Assembly (NCBI GenBank): GCA_029210465.1
Contig: JARGDL010000001.1
Span: 124,001 to 188,000 of the forward strand
Length of the DNA stretch: 64,000 nucleotides
Direction: 5' to 3'
Origin: Stygiobacter electus
Lineage (GTDB): Bacteria; Bacteroidota; Ignavibacteria; Ignavibacteriales; Melioribacteraceae
Position numbers and translations under genes: made by a program. Positions 9,962 through 18,136 of the stretch are shown here, piece after piece. The notes under the pieces are model-generated. The model ran no database searches. It was not told where the DNA came from and saw only the letters and a program-made list of their open reading frames with translations. Numbering within the stretch: the stretch's first letter is position 1; every line of letters starts with the position of its first letter.

Positions 9962-11271
9962 CTAAAACCCCCATTGGTTGCATAATTATAAATTTCTAGT
10001 ATATGAGTGATTTTATTGTTGATTAATTCTTGAGGATCTAGTGTTATATTACCGTTGACAATAGCTTCATATTCTTGTGGCATAAATTGACTAATTAAAG
10101 AGATAGGAATTTTATTATCTCTCAGGTTGATAATTAATTTCATTAATGCAGCATTTACAATTTTATAGTTCCAGTAGTATCTAATACGGTCACTATAGCT
10201 ATATTTTCTTTTTATCTTTATTTCATCTTCACTTCCTATATAATATTTAACCCAATATTTTTGATCATTTAACATTTGTTGATCAACAATATCAATAAGA
10301 TTTGATAATTGTATATCTTTTCTATTTGAAAGTAACTCTTTTTCAATAAGAGCAAGTGCAAAAATAGCTTCACGCATTGCATAAGTTAACCACGGACCGA
10401 CTTTTAATATTGCAAAATGATCTTCAACCATATGCTTTAATGATATTTTTTTTTGATAATCTGTTGAATGTGCTTCATAAATAAGATTATCAAAACGATT
10501 AATAAGTTTGCTTAATTCTTTTGCTTTGTATCTATCATAGTTAAAAACAGATTCATCTCCAAATTCAACCCCCGGTTGAACTACAACTGCAGCAACCCTT
10601 TCCCATGCATCGTGCAAATTATATTTTTCAAATGCATTTTTTGTTAATTCAATTGTACGTTCAACATCTTCTTTTGTAGTTATATGTAAGTAGTGTTCAT
10701 CTTTAGCTCCACCAGGAGGTGGAACATCCGTACCAATAATATATACGGGCAGATCAGTTTTTGCTCTGCCAATGGACGCATCTTCTGCAACTTTACATAG
10801 AATAGCTGCTCGTTCAGCAATAATAGAAGCATCCAATGGTTGTTCTTTATTGCCATCATCACTACATTTCATACTAGTATCTAAATGTAATTTTTGGTAA
10901 CCGGCACGCACATATGCAGCAATTTGATCTTTTGCCTTCGCCATTGCAGAAGAAGAATCTTCATATTGCCATCTATTAGGCCCCAGATGATCACCACCTA
11001 AAATTATCTTTTCTTTGGGGAATTTTAATTCTTTGCTAAGTTTGAAAACAATATCTCTAAATACTGCAGGTGTAATTCCTGTGTATCCACCAAATTGGTC
11101 AACTTGATTAGATGTTGATTCAATTAACAAGTACTGATTCTTTTTTTGGGCATTTCTAATAGCCGCCTTTAAAACGTAAACATTAGCCGAGCATACAGAT
11201 GTTATACCAATTTTTTTACCCAACTTATGTTCTTTGATCAACCACAATATTTTATTTTCTGTTATCATCAA
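9958..11271 (-). CDS. kbaZ: KbaZ/GatZ-family protein (tagatose-bisphosphate pathway)
   Basis: A 437-residue PF08013 protein, full family length. It matches E. coli KbaZ through the whole chain: ESTSNQVDQFGGYTGITP, LGGDHLGPNRWQ, HLDTSMKCSDD, VVQPGVEFGDE, EAHSTDYQ, HFAILKVGPWLTYAMREAIF and YSYSDRIRYYW. KbaZ/GatZ were described as the partner subunit stabilising the class II tagatose-1,6-bisphosphate aldolase KbaY/GatY; some homologues have since been reported as tagatose-6-phosphate kinases. No KbaY lies in the window. The start overlaps agaS by 20 bases; a second Met follows immediately. Confidence 0.92.
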   Translation of the reverse strand: MMITENKILWLIKEHKLGKKIGITSVCSANVYVLKAAIRNAQKKNQYLLIESTSNQVDQFGGYTGITPAVFRDIVFKLSKELKFPKEKIILGGDHLGPNRWQYEDSSSAMAKAKDQIAAYVRAGYQKLHLDTSMKCSDDGNKEQPLDASIIAERAAILCKVAEDASIGRAKTDLPVYIIGTDVPPPGGAKDEHYLHITTKEDVERTIELTKNAFEKYNLHDAWERVAAVVVQPGVEFGDESVFNYDRYKAKELSKLINRFDNLIYEAHSTDYQKKISLKHMVEDHFAILKVGPWLTYAMREAIFALALIEKELLSNRKDIQLSNLIDIVDQQMLNDQKYWVKYYIGSEDEIKIKRKYSYSDRIRYYWNYKIVNAALMKLIINLRDNKIPISLISQFMPQEYEAIVNGNITLDPQELINNKITHILEIYNYATNGGFR

Positions 11272-12445
11272 TATTCTCAGTTTTTTCTATGTATGGATAA
11301 ATTCTTACTCCTTGAACAACTCTATGAATCATGCCTGATCTTGAAGGAGAATCAGGATTTAATCCTAAACTCAATGATTTATAATATCCCAATAATTGTG
11401 CTGGTATAATAGAAACTAGTGGTAAAAATTCTTCTTGTATTTTATAACTATTGTCAGAAAGAATAATCTTTAAATCCGTGTCTATATCTAGCTCTTGTTC
11501 CATTACTCCTATTGAATATAGATTTTTTCCGGTTGATATTAAATCCTTAGCCAAGTCCATCTCATAGAGATTGACATAAGCGTTATTAGAAAATAAATAG
11601 ACGACTAAACTAGTATCATCTATTACAGCTTTTGGCCCATGACGAAAACCTAAAAAGGAATCATATTTACAAATGACTCTTCCATCTGTTAGTTCTTGTA
11701 ATTTAAGATGAGATTCTCTTGCTACGCCTTTTAACATTCCAGAACCAAGAAAAACAGCTCTTTTGAAATCTAACGATGACACTTTTCTTAATTCCTTTGA
11801 ATAAAAAGATATAATCCTTTTAGCATATTTATAAATCAAGTCCATTTGTATATCTAAATTCTCATCTTTGTAAATCTTTGAAATCAATAAGCCAGTTAAT
11901 AACATCGAAGTAAAACTCGAAGTCATTGCTAAACCTTTGTCCTCTGCTTCAGCAGGCATAAACAAATTGAAATGTTTTTTATCTGCAACAGTTTGCACTA
12001 AAGAGCTATTTTCACTGCATGTTATAATAAGGTGGTAAATCTTTTCAGCAAACTTTTCGGCTAAATTAATAGCTTGTGAACTTTCTGGACTATTTCCTGA
12101 TCTAGCAAAAGAAATTAGCAAATATTTTTTTTTATGATTAAAATAGAATTCTGGATGAGTGATTATATCTGTTGTAGCAACCGCTGAGATTGGATTATTG
12201 AAATTAAGACTAAAGATACCTAAAAGTACATCCCCAATATAAGCTGATGTACCAGCGCCAGTTAAAATTATGGAAAAATCATTTTTTTCTTTAACAATAA
12301 TATTTTCAAAAAACTTGCGAAGTTCACTTTTATTTTTTTTGAAATTCTCCCAAACCCTAATCCAAGTTTCCGGTTGATTGAAGATTTCTTTTTCTGTGTA
12401 GAACTTCTCACTTAATAAATAATTATTAAATCTTTCAGATAACAT
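11252..12445 (-). CDS. agaS: AgaS-family galactosamine-6-phosphate deaminase/isomerase
   Basis: A 397-residue protein with two SIS domains. Identity to E. coli AgaS is evident in TGAGTSAYIGD, LLISFARSGNSPESSQA, AMTSSFTSMLLTG, FLGSGMLKGVARES, GFRHGPKAVIDD and the C-terminal HRVVQGVRIYPY. The family converts galactosamine 6-phosphate to tagatose 6-phosphate plus ammonia. It is the first gene of the leftward operon, 147 bases from the divergent regulator, and is preceded by a strong sigma70-type promoter with a putative operator at the predicted start of transcription. This is the best single anchor for calling the locus a galactosamine pathway. Confidence 0.93.
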   Translation of the reverse strand: MLSERFNNYLLSEKFYTEKEIFNQPETWIRVWENFKKNKSELRKFFENIIVKEKNDFSIILTGAGTSAYIGDVLLGIFSLNFNNPISAVATTDIITHPEFYFNHKKKYLLISFARSGNSPESSQAINLAEKFAEKIYHLIITCSENSSLVQTVADKKHFNLFMPAEAEDKGLAMTSSFTSMLLTGLLISKIYKDENLDIQMDLIYKYAKRIISFYSKELRKVSSLDFKRAVFLGSGMLKGVARESHLKLQELTDGRVICKYDSFLGFRHGPKAVIDDTSLVVYLFSNNAYVNLYEMDLAKDLISTGKNLYSIGVMEQELDIDTDLKIILSDNSYKIQEEFLPLVSIIPAQLLGYYKSLSLGLNPDSPSRSGMIHRVVQGVRIYPYIEKTENIDDNRK

Positions 12446-12464
12446 TATAAAACCTTATGATATA

Positions 12465-12480
12465 CTTTCGAAATATTTCT
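12465..12480. promoter_or_regulatory. Putative operator 1 (agaS side)
   Basis: CTTTCGAAATATTTCT matches operator 2 at 13 of 16 positions in the same orientation. It begins at the predicted +1 of the agaS promoter, so a bound repressor would block transcription. CTTTC-type repeats are also characteristic of E. coli AgaR sites; binding by the adjacent regulator is inferred. Confidence 0.6.
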
Positions 12481-12485
12481 TTTGC

Positions 12486-12514
12486 TATATAATATTTTTT
12501 TTTCTTTTTGTCAA
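12486..12514 (-). promoter_or_regulatory. Predicted promoter of the agaS operon
   Basis: On the minus strand a perfect -35 hexamer TTGACA (12514-12509) is followed by 17 bases, then TATATA (12491-12486). The start of transcription would fall near 12480, at the edge of operator 1, about 35 bases before the agaS ATG. Confidence 0.65.
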
Positions 12515-12538
12515 GATTTTATTTCCTTTGTAAATATT
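12507..12538 (+). promoter_or_regulatory. Predicted promoter of the DeoR-type regulator
   Basis: TTTG (12507-12510), a 20-base spacer and TAAATATT (12531-12538) approximate the Bacteroidota TTTG-N19-21-TAnnTTTG promoter. The predicted start, about 12545, abuts operator 2. The -7 match is partial. Confidence 0.4.
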
Positions 12539-12547
12539 TTTTTTTAC

Positions 12548-12563
12548 CTTTCGGAAAGTTTCT
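12548..12563. promoter_or_regulatory. Putative operator 2 (regulator side)
   Basis: CTTTCGGAAAGTTTCT is the second copy of the 16-bp element, 83 bases from the first and just downstream of the predicted start of the regulator transcript. This would give autorepression. The ribosome binding site AAGGGGA and the ATG follow at 12593. Confidence 0.6.
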
Positions 12564-12592
12564 AAAATTATTTTTAAGGGGAAGAGAGTTTT

Positions 12593-13360
12593 ATGGATAA
12601 AATTTCGACAATTGATCGAAGATTAGAAATAATTAACTTAGTCAATTCAAGGGGACAAGTTTCAGTAAATAATTTAAGTCAAATTTTTAATGTTAGTGAA
12701 GTTACTATAAGAAACGACCTTTCACATCTTGAAAAGAAGGGTCTTATTATAAAAACTCGTGGTGGAGGACTAAAAATTCAGAGTGTTGGCATCGATCAGC
12801 AACTTAATGAAAAAGCTAAAATTAACGCTAAAGAAAAACAAGCGATAGGTAAAAAAGCTGCCGAATTAATCAAAGATAATGAAACAATAATAATTGATTC
12901 AGGTACAACTACAGTTGAAATTGCTAAAAATATTATCAATTTGAATAATCTTACAGTAATTACAAATGCTCTTAACATTGCCAGCAAATTGATTAGAGAA
13001 AATGTTAAGCTAATTCTTTTGGGTGGATTTTTAAGAACTACTTCACTATCATTAGTTGGGCCAATTGCAGAAAATAGCATAAGAAATTTTTATTGTGACA
13101 AATGTTTCATTGGAGTTGATGGAATTGATTCTCATTTAGGTATTTATACACCCATACCTGAAGAAGCCTATTTGAATAGGTTAATGATAGAAAACTCTAA
13201 AGAAGCTATTGTTGTAGCCGATTCGAGCAAATTCAAAAAGAAAAGTTTAAGTTACATTGTGCCTATAAATAAAATAAACACAATCATTACTGATTCAAAA
13301 ATTCCAAAAGATGAATTAAAAAATCTTCTTAATATAGGTATTAAAGTTATCTTAGTTTGA
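12593..13360 (+). CDS. DeoR/AgaR-family transcriptional repressor
   Basis: A 255-residue DeoR-family regulator. The N-terminal winged helix-turn-helix (about 6-60) carries the family signature VSEVTIRNDLSHLEKKGLI followed by RTRGGG-like KTRGGGL. The DeoRC sensor domain (about 75-250) has IIDSGTTTVEIA, TVITNALNIA and the CFIGVDGI motif typical of sugar-phosphate binding. It is divergent from agaS, so it is probably the locus repressor responding to a sugar phosphate such as tagatose 6-phosphate or GalN-6-P. A good Shine-Dalgarno (AAGGGGA) precedes the start. Confidence 0.9.
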   Translation: MDKISTIDRRLEIINLVNSRGQVSVNNLSQIFNVSEVTIRNDLSHLEKKGLIIKTRGGGLKIQSVGIDQQLNEKAKINAKEKQAIGKKAAELIKDNETIIIDSGTTTVEIAKNIINLNNLTVITNALNIASKLIRENVKLILLGGFLRTTSLSLVGPIAENSIRNFYCDKCFIGVDGIDSHLGIYTPIPEEAYLNRLMIENSKEAIVVADSSKFKKKSLSYIVPINKINTIITDSKIPKDELKNLLNIGIKVILV

Positions 13361-13389
13361 AGATTTTATTTAATATTTTTGTTTTTTAA

Positions 13390-13473
13390 TAGAACACTGA
13401 CCATTTATGATTTACAACGATTTTTAATTAAACAAATTTTTATTCATCATAATTTTCAGTGTTCTATTTTTTT
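13390..13473 (+). terminator. Terminator of the DeoR-type gene
   Basis: Bases 13390-13400 (TAGAACACTGA) pair with 13456-13466. An inner stem 13405-13411/13446-13452 (TTATGAT/ATCATAA) extends the hairpin, and a run of seven T follows at 13467. The T run is only on the plus strand, so it serves the regulator, and it ends right at the converging kinase stop. Confidence 0.75.
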
Positions 13474-14893
13474 ATTCAATAGGTAACTCGAATGCAAAAG
13501 TAGAACCAACACTAAGTTTACTTTCTACCCAAACTTTTCCATTATGCTCATCAATTATGCGTTTCACAATCCATAATCCCAATCCAGAACTTTGCTCAAG
13601 ACCAGTTGGTTTATTGCTAAGAACAGCGCCTTTTTGAAATGATTTTTTCAAATCATCTTCTGATAAACCATAACCATTATCTTTGACTTCAACAACTACC
13701 ATTCTTTTGGCGCCTTCTTTTACATACGATTTTATTTCTACAATAGTTTCTGGTGGCGCGTATTTAATTGCATTGTTAACTAAATTATCAAGAGCTTCTT
13801 CAATCTTCTCAGGATCAATTTTAACCTTTGGTAAATCAATAGAACTTTTGTTGTACAATTTTACTTTTTTAGCTTTTGCATATGAAGTATTTTGATTGTA
13901 AACACTCTCAATTACTTGTTCAATTGAATACTCAACGAACTTTAATTTTGGTTCTGGCATTGCTTTAGCAATTATTACACACATTTGTTGAGAAAGTTTT
14001 ACAATATCGTCACTTGAGGCAACTAAAGACTCCATTATTTCCTGTTGTTCATTAGCATTAAGTTCATAAGAATTTAGCAACTCGATATAACCTTTAATTG
14101 CTGATGCAGGATTTTTAATGTCATGAATTGCGATTGCAAACATTTCTTCTTTTTGTGAATGAAGATATTCAAGACGAGCTTTGCTTTCAGCCAGTTTTTC
14201 TTTTTGCTCAACAAGTTTAACATTTGTTTTTTCAAGTGTTTTGACATTTTCATCTAATTCTTTGATTTGCTTTCTAAGATTTTCATTTACTTCATGCTGT
14301 TTTGCCAATTCTTCTTTTGCTCTTTTATAAGAATATTTTAATTCTTCAAGCTCTTCTTTATTTTGATTGTATTTGACACCATTCGATTTTTTCTTTACTA
14401 AGATAAAAATTATAATTAAAATTTGGAGAACAACTATTCCAATTAATGAAGGAACTATGTATGGCTGAAAATCAAAGCTTTTTTGTTCAGATAATTGTTC
14501 AGGCGTTTTTTCTTGAACGATTGGTTTTTCGATCACTTCAACTGGAATTAATAATGCTTGTGACTCACTTCCTTTTTCATTATAAGCGACAATTTTAATT
14601 ATGTGTGCTCCAAGTGTAAAATTTCTGAAAACAAAAATTGTATCTAAAATTTTTGGTTCTGTTAATTTTGCATCAACAAATATTCGATAAAATATTTCTC
14701 CTTTTTGCTTCGATACAGCTTTATAATGCACTGCAATGCTATCAGATTTTAGAATCTGAAACTTATTTTGACTCGGCACAACAATTTCATTATTAACCTT
14801 TACTGAAATCAATTTTAAATCGAGACTCTCTGCCTGAGAATAATTAATTTGAAACGAAATTAGAATTAATAAAAATAGATTTAGTGTTTTCAT
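13472..14893 (-). CDS. Membrane sensor histidine kinase
   Basis: A 473-residue protein. A signal peptide (1-20) precedes an extracytoplasmic Ig-like beta domain (about 25-125), one transmembrane helix (about 145-167) and a long coiled coil (about 178-250). The HisKA dimerisation domain has its phospho-acceptor His257 in AIAIHDIKNP. The HATPase domain shows N-box DNLVNNAIKYAP, G1 VKDNGYGLS and G2 SGLGLWIVKRI. No response regulator gene is adjacent, so the partner is unknown. It converges on the regulator gene and is transcribed away from the macro-domain gene's start by an 85-base gap. Confidence 0.9.
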   Translation of the reverse strand: MKTLNLFLLILISFQINYSQAESLDLKLISVKVNNEIVVPSQNKFQILKSDSIAVHYKAVSKQKGEIFYRIFVDAKLTEPKILDTIFVFRNFTLGAHIIKIVAYNEKGSESQALLIPVEVIEKPIVQEKTPEQLSEQKSFDFQPYIVPSLIGIVVLQILIIIFILVKKKSNGVKYNQNKEELEELKYSYKRAKEELAKQHEVNENLRKQIKELDENVKTLEKTNVKLVEQKEKLAESKARLEYLHSQKEEMFAIAIHDIKNPASAIKGYIELLNSYELNANEQQEIMESLVASSDDIVKLSQQMCVIIAKAMPEPKLKFVEYSIEQVIESVYNQNTSYAKAKKVKLYNKSSIDLPKVKIDPEKIEEALDNLVNNAIKYAPPETIVEIKSYVKEGAKRMVVVEVKDNGYGLSEDDLKKSFQKGAVLSNKPTGLEQSSGLGLWIVKRIIDEHNGKVWVESKLSVGSTFAFELPIE

Positions 14894-14978
14894 ATTATCT
14901 CAATGTTTATAGAAGTTTTCGATTTATTATCGAATAATTCTTCAAGTAGTTTAACTGAAATGGAATGAGTGTGATAAC

Positions 14979-15485
14979 TTAGGAAAGCATTTTTAGATAG
15001 ATTTGATAATTCTCTTCATCAAAACAAACAAAGTAAACTGTTTCTATATTTTTTGAAGAAAAACTTTTTACTGAGTCAATTGCAATTTTAGCAGCTTTTT
15101 CTTTGGGGAAATGATAAACACCTGTACTAATATTTGGGAATGAAATTGTTTTTAGGTTTAAGTTTTCTGCTAACTTTAAAGAATTGATATAACAACTTTT
15201 CAACAAGTCTTCCTCATTCCTTTTTCCTCCATACCAAATTGGTCCAACAGTATGGATTACAAATTTTGCAGGCAGGTTGCCAGCTGAAGTATAAACTGCT
15301 TCACCAGTGGGACAACCTCCTTGCTTCTCAACAATTTTCATACATTCATCATGGATTATTTTTCCACCAGCTCTATGAATTGCTCCATCAACTCCGCCGC
15401 CACCCATCAACGAACTATTTGCTGCATTCACAATTGCATCAACAGAAATTTTTGTTATATCACCTTTAACTAATTTGATTTCCAT
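14979..15485 (-). CDS. Macro-domain ADP-ribose hydrolase (YmdB-like)
   Basis: A 168-residue single macro domain. The signatures [42 protein letters not shown] and [12 protein letters not shown] line the ADP-ribose pocket. The family removes ADP-ribose from proteins or acetyl from O-acetyl-ADP-ribose in the cytoplasm. It begins 13 bases after the stop of the aldose epimerase gene on the same strand, suggesting co-transcription. Confidence 0.92.
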   Translation of the reverse strand: MEIKLVKGDITKISVDAIVNAANSSLMGGGGVDGAIHRAGGKIIHDECMKIVEKQGGCPTGEAVYTSAGNLPAKFVIHTVGPIWYGGKRNEEDLLKSCYINSLKLAENLNLKTISFPNISTGVYHFPKEKAAKIAIDSVKSFSSKNIETVYFVCFDEENYQIYLKMLS

Positions 15486-15498
15486 AAAATTTTTCTAA

Positions 15499-16626
15499 TC
15501 ATCTTGTAGAAAATTTATAAATAGTTGTTTGTTTATAAACATCATCCTTTTTTAAAACTACTGATGGGAAATTTGGTTTGTTTGGTGAATCAGGAAAATG
15601 CTGGGCTTCAAGACACAAACCAGTTCTAAAATTGTACTTAATTCCATTTTTGCCGGTAATTGTTCCATCTAAAAAATTTCCACAATAAAATTGCACTCCA
15701 GGTTGATCTGAATAAACTTCAATTAATCTTCCACTATTTTGTTCATAAACTTCAGCAATTTTAATTACCGAATTATCATTTCTATTTATTACCCAATTAT
15801 GATCGAAACCACGACCAAGTTTAAGCTGTTCGAAATCTGCATTAATATCTTTCCCCACTTTTTTTGCTATGCGAAAATCCATTGCTGTATTTGCAACATT
15901 TTCAATTTTTCCTGTTGGAATTAGTTCTTTATCAACTGGTGTGTATTTATCTGCATTAATCATTACTTCATGATCGAGAATTGTATTGTTTGGATTTCCT
16001 GTTAAATTAAAGTAAGAATGATGCGTTAAATTAATAACAGTAGTTTTATTAGTTGTTGCTTCATAATCAATTTTAATTTCATTTTTATTTGTCAGAGAAT
16101 ATTTTACTTTAACAACTAAATCACCGGGATAACCTTCTTCGCCATCTTTGCTATAACATTTCAATGTTACTGATTGAAGTGAATCGTTGCTTTCTTCATT
16201 TACTAATTCCCAATTCTTTTTGTTAAATCCATTGATCCCACCATGAATGTGATTACCATTATCATTGATTGTTAATTGATATTCTTTGCCATCCAAAGAG
16301 AATTTACCTTTTGCGATTCGATTGGCATATCTTCCAACAATTACTCCAAAATTAGCTTTATCATTTACATAACCTCCAATATTATCGTAACCCAAAACAA
16401 TGTCATCATACTTGTTATTTTTGTCTGGCGTTTTTAATGAAATAAGTGAAGCACCATAAGTAATTATTTTTGCTTCGACACCATTTGAATTTTTAAGAGT
16501 GAAAAGTGAAACTTCAGTTCCATCTTTTAATTTACCAAAAGATTCTCGTTGAATATTTTTAAATTCTACTGATGGTTTGCATGATATAAAAAAAAGGAAT
16601 GCGATAAATAAAAATAAGTGTTTCAT
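15499..16626 (-). CDS. galM: Aldose 1-epimerase (lipoprotein)
   Basis: A 375-residue galactose mutarotase. The N-terminus ends its hydrophobic stretch in FFISC, a lipobox, so this copy is exported and lipidated rather than cytoplasmic. Catalytic features are NGNHIHGG, the His in THHSYFNLTG and the C-terminal Glu in GLCLEAQHFPDSPN. It interconverts alpha and beta anomers of hexoses. Periplasmic lipoprotein mutarotases are common in Bacteroidota sugar scavenging. Confidence 0.93.
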   Translation of the reverse strand: MKHLFLFIAFLFFISCKPSVEFKNIQRESFGKLKDGTEVSLFTLKNSNGVEAKIITYGASLISLKTPDKNNKYDDIVLGYDNIGGYVNDKANFGVIVGRYANRIAKGKFSLDGKEYQLTINDNGNHIHGGINGFNKKNWELVNEESNDSLQSVTLKCYSKDGEEGYPGDLVVKVKYSLTNKNEIKIDYEATTNKTTVINLTHHSYFNLTGNPNNTILDHEVMINADKYTPVDKELIPTGKIENVANTAMDFRIAKKVGKDINADFEQLKLGRGFDHNWVINRNDNSVIKIAEVYEQNSGRLIEVYSDQPGVQFYCGNFLDGTITGKNGIKYNFRTGLCLEAQHFPDSPNKPNFPSVVLKKDDVYKQTTIYKFSTR

Positions 16627-16692
16627 TGGTTCTCCATAAGAAATAATTTATTCATTACACATTCAAAATAAAGAAAGATTATAATTTTTCAT

Positions 16693-16707
16693 AAGAAATT
16701 ATTTCTT
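16693..16707. promoter_or_regulatory. 15-bp palindrome between divergent genes
   Basis: AAGAAATTATTTCTT is a perfect palindrome about a central T. The half site CATAAGAAAT also occurs at 16635. The position between the divergent galM and glycosyltransferase genes fits an operator, but at this AT content chance is possible. Confidence 0.3.
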
Positions 16708-16783
16708 TAAAATTTGAAAGATATTTTTTGAGATTAAAATTCACCTTAAGTTTGTAACAACTCTTAAATATTTTCTGAGAAAA

Positions 16784-18100
16784 ATGAAAGTAATATCTAT
16801 TTCCAACAAATTAATTATTATACTTTTGCTACTTCCTCTTTTAACTGTGATGAAATTGCATTTATTTTCAACTAACGTAGTTGTAACATACACAACGACA
16901 TGGATTTTGTCTTCAATATTTTATTTCGTTTCTGTTTATTACATCAAAAAAAATAATATCAGTAGAAAGCATACAATTTCATTTCTTATTCTTTCAGTAC
17001 TCATTCAAATTTCTTTTTTAAATTTTGAACCAATCGGATCAGATGATATTTATAGATACATGTGGGATGGAAAAGTTCAAGATGCTGGAATTAATCCATA
17101 TCAATATAAACCAAGTGATAAGAAACTTAATTCCTTGCATTCTGATATCTTGCCTGAGCGAATGAATTTCAAAGAGATGAAAACAATTTATTTTCCACTG
17201 AGTCAATGGATTTTTTATTTTGCTTACAAGTTGAGTAATGAAAATTATTGGGGCTATAAATTTTTTATTTTGATTTCTATTCTGATTTCTTTCTTATTGT
17301 TTTCTAAAATTTTAGAAAAATGTGGTTTAGAAAAAAAATATTTATTGATTTTTGTTTTGTCTCCATTAATTTATTTTCAGTTTTCTGTTGATGGACATTT
17401 AGATGCATTTGGTTTACCTATGCTCCTTGCATCTTTGTATTTTTATCTTAATGAGAAAAAAGTTTTTTCAGCTATTTTTCTTGGACTCTCATTTTCAATA
17501 AAACCTATTGGATTTGTCTTATTACCAATTTTCTTTCTCAACGAAAAGTATTTCAAGGACAAAATTAAATTTTTCATAATTCCAATAATTGTGTTTGGTT
17601 TGCAATTCATACCATATTTTTCTTCATCAAATCCGTTTGAAGCATTTTTGATTTATACAAAGAATTGGATTTATAACGGATTAATTTTCAATTTCTTTAA
17701 TGCTTTTATTCACAATAACCAAACCGCAAGATTGATTACAAGCGCTTTATTATTAATCATTTTGTTGCCGATTTATTTCAGTAAATTAAACTTTCTTGCA
17801 AAATGTTATTATTCATTTTTATTTATGATTATTTTCTCACCGGTTGTGCATCCTTGGTATTTGAACTGGATATTAATATTGATTCCTTTATTCCCGAATT
17901 GGAGTGGAATATATTTAGTCTCAGCAGTTAGTTTTACTTCATTAACAATCTTAAATTACAAATTAAATGGTGTGTGGAAAGATTATTTAGCAATTCAAAT
18001 CATAGAGTATTTGCCTGTAATAATATTATCCATTACTGAACTTTACCACTTGAAACCATTTTCGTCTCATGATAAAGAAAAACCCAAATTCTCTTTATAG
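16784..18100 (+). CDS. Polytopic GT-C/GT87-like glycosyltransferase
   Basis: A 438-residue integral membrane protein with about ten to twelve hydrophobic segments. The first large loop carries the acidic motif GSDDIYRYMWDGK followed by GINPYQYKP, typical of polyprenyl-phosphate-sugar-dependent GT-C mannosyltransferases (DUF2029/GT87-like, MptB-like). Further loop signatures are DGHLDAFGLPMLL and SPVVHPWYLNWI. It probably adds a hexose to an envelope glycan from a lipid-linked donor on the outer face of the inner membrane. Single-gene unit, divergent from galM, ending in its own terminator. Confidence 0.75.
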   Translation: MKVISISNKLIIILLLLPLLTVMKLHLFSTNVVVTYTTTWILSSIFYFVSVYYIKKNNISRKHTISFLILSVLIQISFLNFEPIGSDDIYRYMWDGKVQDAGINPYQYKPSDKKLNSLHSDILPERMNFKEMKTIYFPLSQWIFYFAYKLSNENYWGYKFFILISILISFLLFSKILEKCGLEKKYLLIFVLSPLIYFQFSVDGHLDAFGLPMLLASLYFYLNEKKVFSAIFLGLSFSIKPIGFVLLPIFFLNEKYFKDKIKFFIIPIIVFGLQFIPYFSSSNPFEAFLIYTKNWIYNGLIFNFFNAFIHNNQTARLITSALLLIILLPIYFSKLNFLAKCYYSFLFMIIFSPVVHPWYLNWILILIPLFPNWSGIYLVSAVSFTSLTILNYKLNGVWKDYLAIQIIEYLPVIILSITELYHLKPFSSHDKEKPKFSL

Positions 18101-18115
18101 AAAATTTGGGTTTTT
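18078..18115. terminator. Bidirectional terminator between glycosyltransferase and htpG
   Basis: Bases 18078-18090 (AAAAACCCAAATT) pair with 18103-18115 over a 12-base loop, with T-rich tails on both strands. It overlaps the last codons of the plus-strand gene and serves converging htpG. Confidence 0.85.
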
Positions 18116-18136
18116 TATTTTTTATTTTAATAAACG

